A DNA stretch of 7,929 nucleotides from Acidobacteriota bacterium (lineage in GTDB: Bacteria; Acidobacteriota; Terriglobia; UBA7540), in the NCBI GenBank assembly GCA_003165615.1, contig PLWR01000327.1, positions 12,230 through 20,158 on the forward strand, given 5' to 3'. Position numbers and translations under genes: made by a program. Shown piece by piece: positions 6,440 through 7,929 of the stretch. Below the pieces are notes generated by a model that had not been told where the DNA came from, ran no database searches, and worked only from the letters and a program-made list of their open reading frames with translations. Numbering within the stretch: the stretch's first letter is position 1; the number at the start of each line of letters is the position of its first letter.

Positions 6440-7929
6440 ATGAATCCTGACCCTGCCCCTCGCCGCAAACTCTTCCTGATTGTCCTGCTGATCCTTGTTC
6501 CAATCCTTTTTTTACTCGGATGGAGCCAGGCGTCTTTAAACCTGGGCTTCATCCGACCCAGCAATTCGGAAGAAACGATTCTGCTGCTGGTGTTGTCGAC
6601 CTTTATTTTCCTTGCCTTCATCATCTTTGCCCTCATCCTGCTGCGCATCCTGCTGAAGCTCTACTTCGAGCGAGAGCAGCAGCAACTGGGTTCGCGCTTC
6701 AAGACTAAAATGGTGGTGGCCTTTCTCGGCCTCTCGCTGGTCCCCGTCACCTTCCTTTTCTTTTTTGCCTATGGATTGTTGAATCACACGATTGACAAAT
6801 GGTTCAGCGTACCCCTTGACCTGATTCGGCAGGACGCCGAGGAGTTGGTCCGTCAACTCGAGCTGCAAGCCGCCCAGCGCGCCGATCACATCTCCAACTA
6901 TCTTGCCCAGAATGAGGAGATGATCCAGGCCATGGAAAATCACCAAACGCCGCGCGTGGCGCGCCTGGTGACGCAGGAGGTGGCCGCTGACCCGGGAACC
7001 GTGGGCGCCATGTGTTTCGACTCCTCCGGACATTTACTGGCGGAGGCCGGCGACCCTTGGCCAGCCCCGTCGGAGATCGCCCGCCACTTCCCGCAAATGC
7101 TTACCGGAAAACTTCCCCCCAACGGCCTGATGGGACGCTGGAGCGAGGGCCAATATGAGCTCTTCATCTCTGTGGACCCGATTCTCGATGCTGCCGGCCA
7201 TAACCTGGGTACCGCCGCCGGCATCATGCGCCTGCCTTCGAAACTGACCCAGATTTCCGCTGAGATTCAGCGAGAAGCAAGAAAGTACAACGAGCTCAGC
7301 CATCGCCGAAAGGCCGAGAAGCGAACTTATGTGTCGATGCTCGCGTTGTTGACGCTCCTCATTCTTTTTATCGCCACATGGTTCGCTCTTTTCTTTTCCA
7401 AGCAGGTCACCATTCCCATCCAGGCGCTGGCGAACGCCACGCATGAGGTGGCGCAAGGCAACCTGGGCTTTCAAGTCCTAGCGCGCGCGGACGACGAACT
7501 CGGCGTGTTGGTCCATTCCTTCAATCAGATGACCCAACAGCTTCTGGAGAACCGGCGCGCCATCGAGCAGGCCTCGGTGAATCTCCAGGAAGCCAACCGC
7601 CAATTGGAAGAGCGCGGCAACACCATCGAAGCCATTCTGGAAAACATTCCCACCGGCGTCGTCTCATTCGACCCGCAGGGCCAGATTACGCGCTTGAATT
7701 CCACTGCCGAGCGGCTGTTCGGGCGGCCTCACGCCCAATCCGCGCGGGTCCTGACCGATCTCTTCTCCCCCGAAGACGCGCGGGAAATTAGCCGCATGTT
7801 CCGCCGCGCCGCGCGCCAGGGGGTGGTGACGCAGCAGATGGAATTGGACCTGGGAGGGCGCCGCGCCTTCATGGCCCTGACCCTCTCTATCGTAAAGGCA
7901 CGGCACGGACGCGTGGGTTCCGTCCTGGT
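6440..7929 (+). CDS. ntrY: NtrY-type membrane sensor histidine kinase, 3' end outside window
   Basis: The first 496 residues of an inner-membrane sensor kinase of the NtrY type; the family usually pairs with an NtrX/NtrC response regulator, probably beyond the window. In order: transmembrane segments near 11-27, 46-72 and 90-112; a typical NtrY stretch with LGLSLVPVTFLFFFAYG and TIDKWFS; an extracytoplasmic region of about 185 residues; a fourth transmembrane segment (299-319); a HAMP domain (320-370) with TIPIQALANATHEVAQGNL and DDELGVLVHSFNQM; a short coiled coil (371-393); and a PAS domain beginning ILENIPTGVVSFD. The phospho-acceptor histidine and ATPase domains are not in view, so activity cannot be judged. 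The start ATG follows the repeat array by 3 nt and has no recognisable Shine-Dalgarno. The signal is unknown; nitrogen or redox sensing is known for relatives, but nothing here proves it. Co-transcription with the glycosylase gene is possible. Confidence 0.88.
   Translation, partial: MNPDPAPRRKLFLIVLLILVPILFLLGWSQASLNLGFIRPSNSEETILLLVLSTFIFLAFIIFALILLRILLKLYFEREQQQLGSRFKTKMVVAFLGLSLVPVTFLFFFAYGLLNHTIDKWFSVPLDLIRQDAEELVRQLELQAAQRADHISNYLAQNEEMIQAMENHQTPRVARLVTQEVAADPGTVGAMCFDSSGHLLAEAGDPWPAPSEIARHFPQMLTGKLPPNGLMGRWSEGQYELFISVDPILDAAGHNLGTAAGIMRLPSKLTQISAEIQREARKYNELSHRRKAEKRTYVSMLALLTLLILFIATWFALFFSKQVTIPIQALANATHEVAQGNLGFQVLARADDELGVLVHSFNQMTQQLLENRRAIEQASVNLQEANRQLEERGNTIEAILENIPTGVVSFDPQGQITRLNSTAERLFGRPHAQSARVLTDLFSPEDAREISRMFRRAARQGVVTQQMELDLGGRRAFMALTLSIVKARHGRVGSVL

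Noticed and set aside
6536..7033. A 165-codon minus-strand frame under the sensor kinase start
   Set aside because: The plus-strand frame has transmembrane segments and NtrY motifs. The minus frame is low-complexity Glu/Gln/Lys sequence that mirrors the membrane codons.

Overview
This window carries ordinary bacterial chromosomal genes, with unusually dense repeats in the gaps between them. It has a moderately high GC content. The gene types and the repeat style fit Acidobacteriota: long imperfect palindromes built on a tcatcctgag/ctcaggatga core, and 7-nt tandem repeats such as cgaaaNt. That assignment is inference from the style of the sequence, not from a marker gene.

Layout: three genes lie on the minus strand on the left. 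They are a class II fructose-bisphosphate aldolase (1-784, 3' end outside the window), a URO-D/MtaA-like methyltransferase-fold protein (1309-2397) and a secreted GH38 alpha-mannosidase (2729-5266). A 326-bp divergent gap (5267-5592) separates them from two plus-strand genes. These are an endonuclease III/MagIII-like DNA glycosylase (5593-6369) and the N-terminal two thirds of an NtrY-type membrane sensor kinase (6440-7929, kinase domain outside the window).

Repeats: two copies of one long palindrome (1043-1196 and 2557-2713) each lie downstream of a minus-strand gene. A short GC-rich hairpin is at 1205-1221. Heptanucleotide repeats occur at three places: 1251-1278, 5289-5323 and a mirrored pair of arrays at 6268-6316/6388-6436. 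The last pair is the most unusual feature. Its left array forms the final codons of the glycosylase gene, where the protein loses the usual fourth iron-sulfur cysteine. Its right array ends 3 nt before the ntrY start codon.

The genes do not form an obvious single pathway: central carbon metabolism, glycan breakdown, DNA repair and signalling sit side by side. The minus-strand genes are separated by gaps of 331 and 524 bp filled with repeats, so they are probably separate transcription units. I see no RNA genes, CRISPR array, transposase, toxin-antitoxin pair or defence system, and no convincing previously undescribed multi-gene system.
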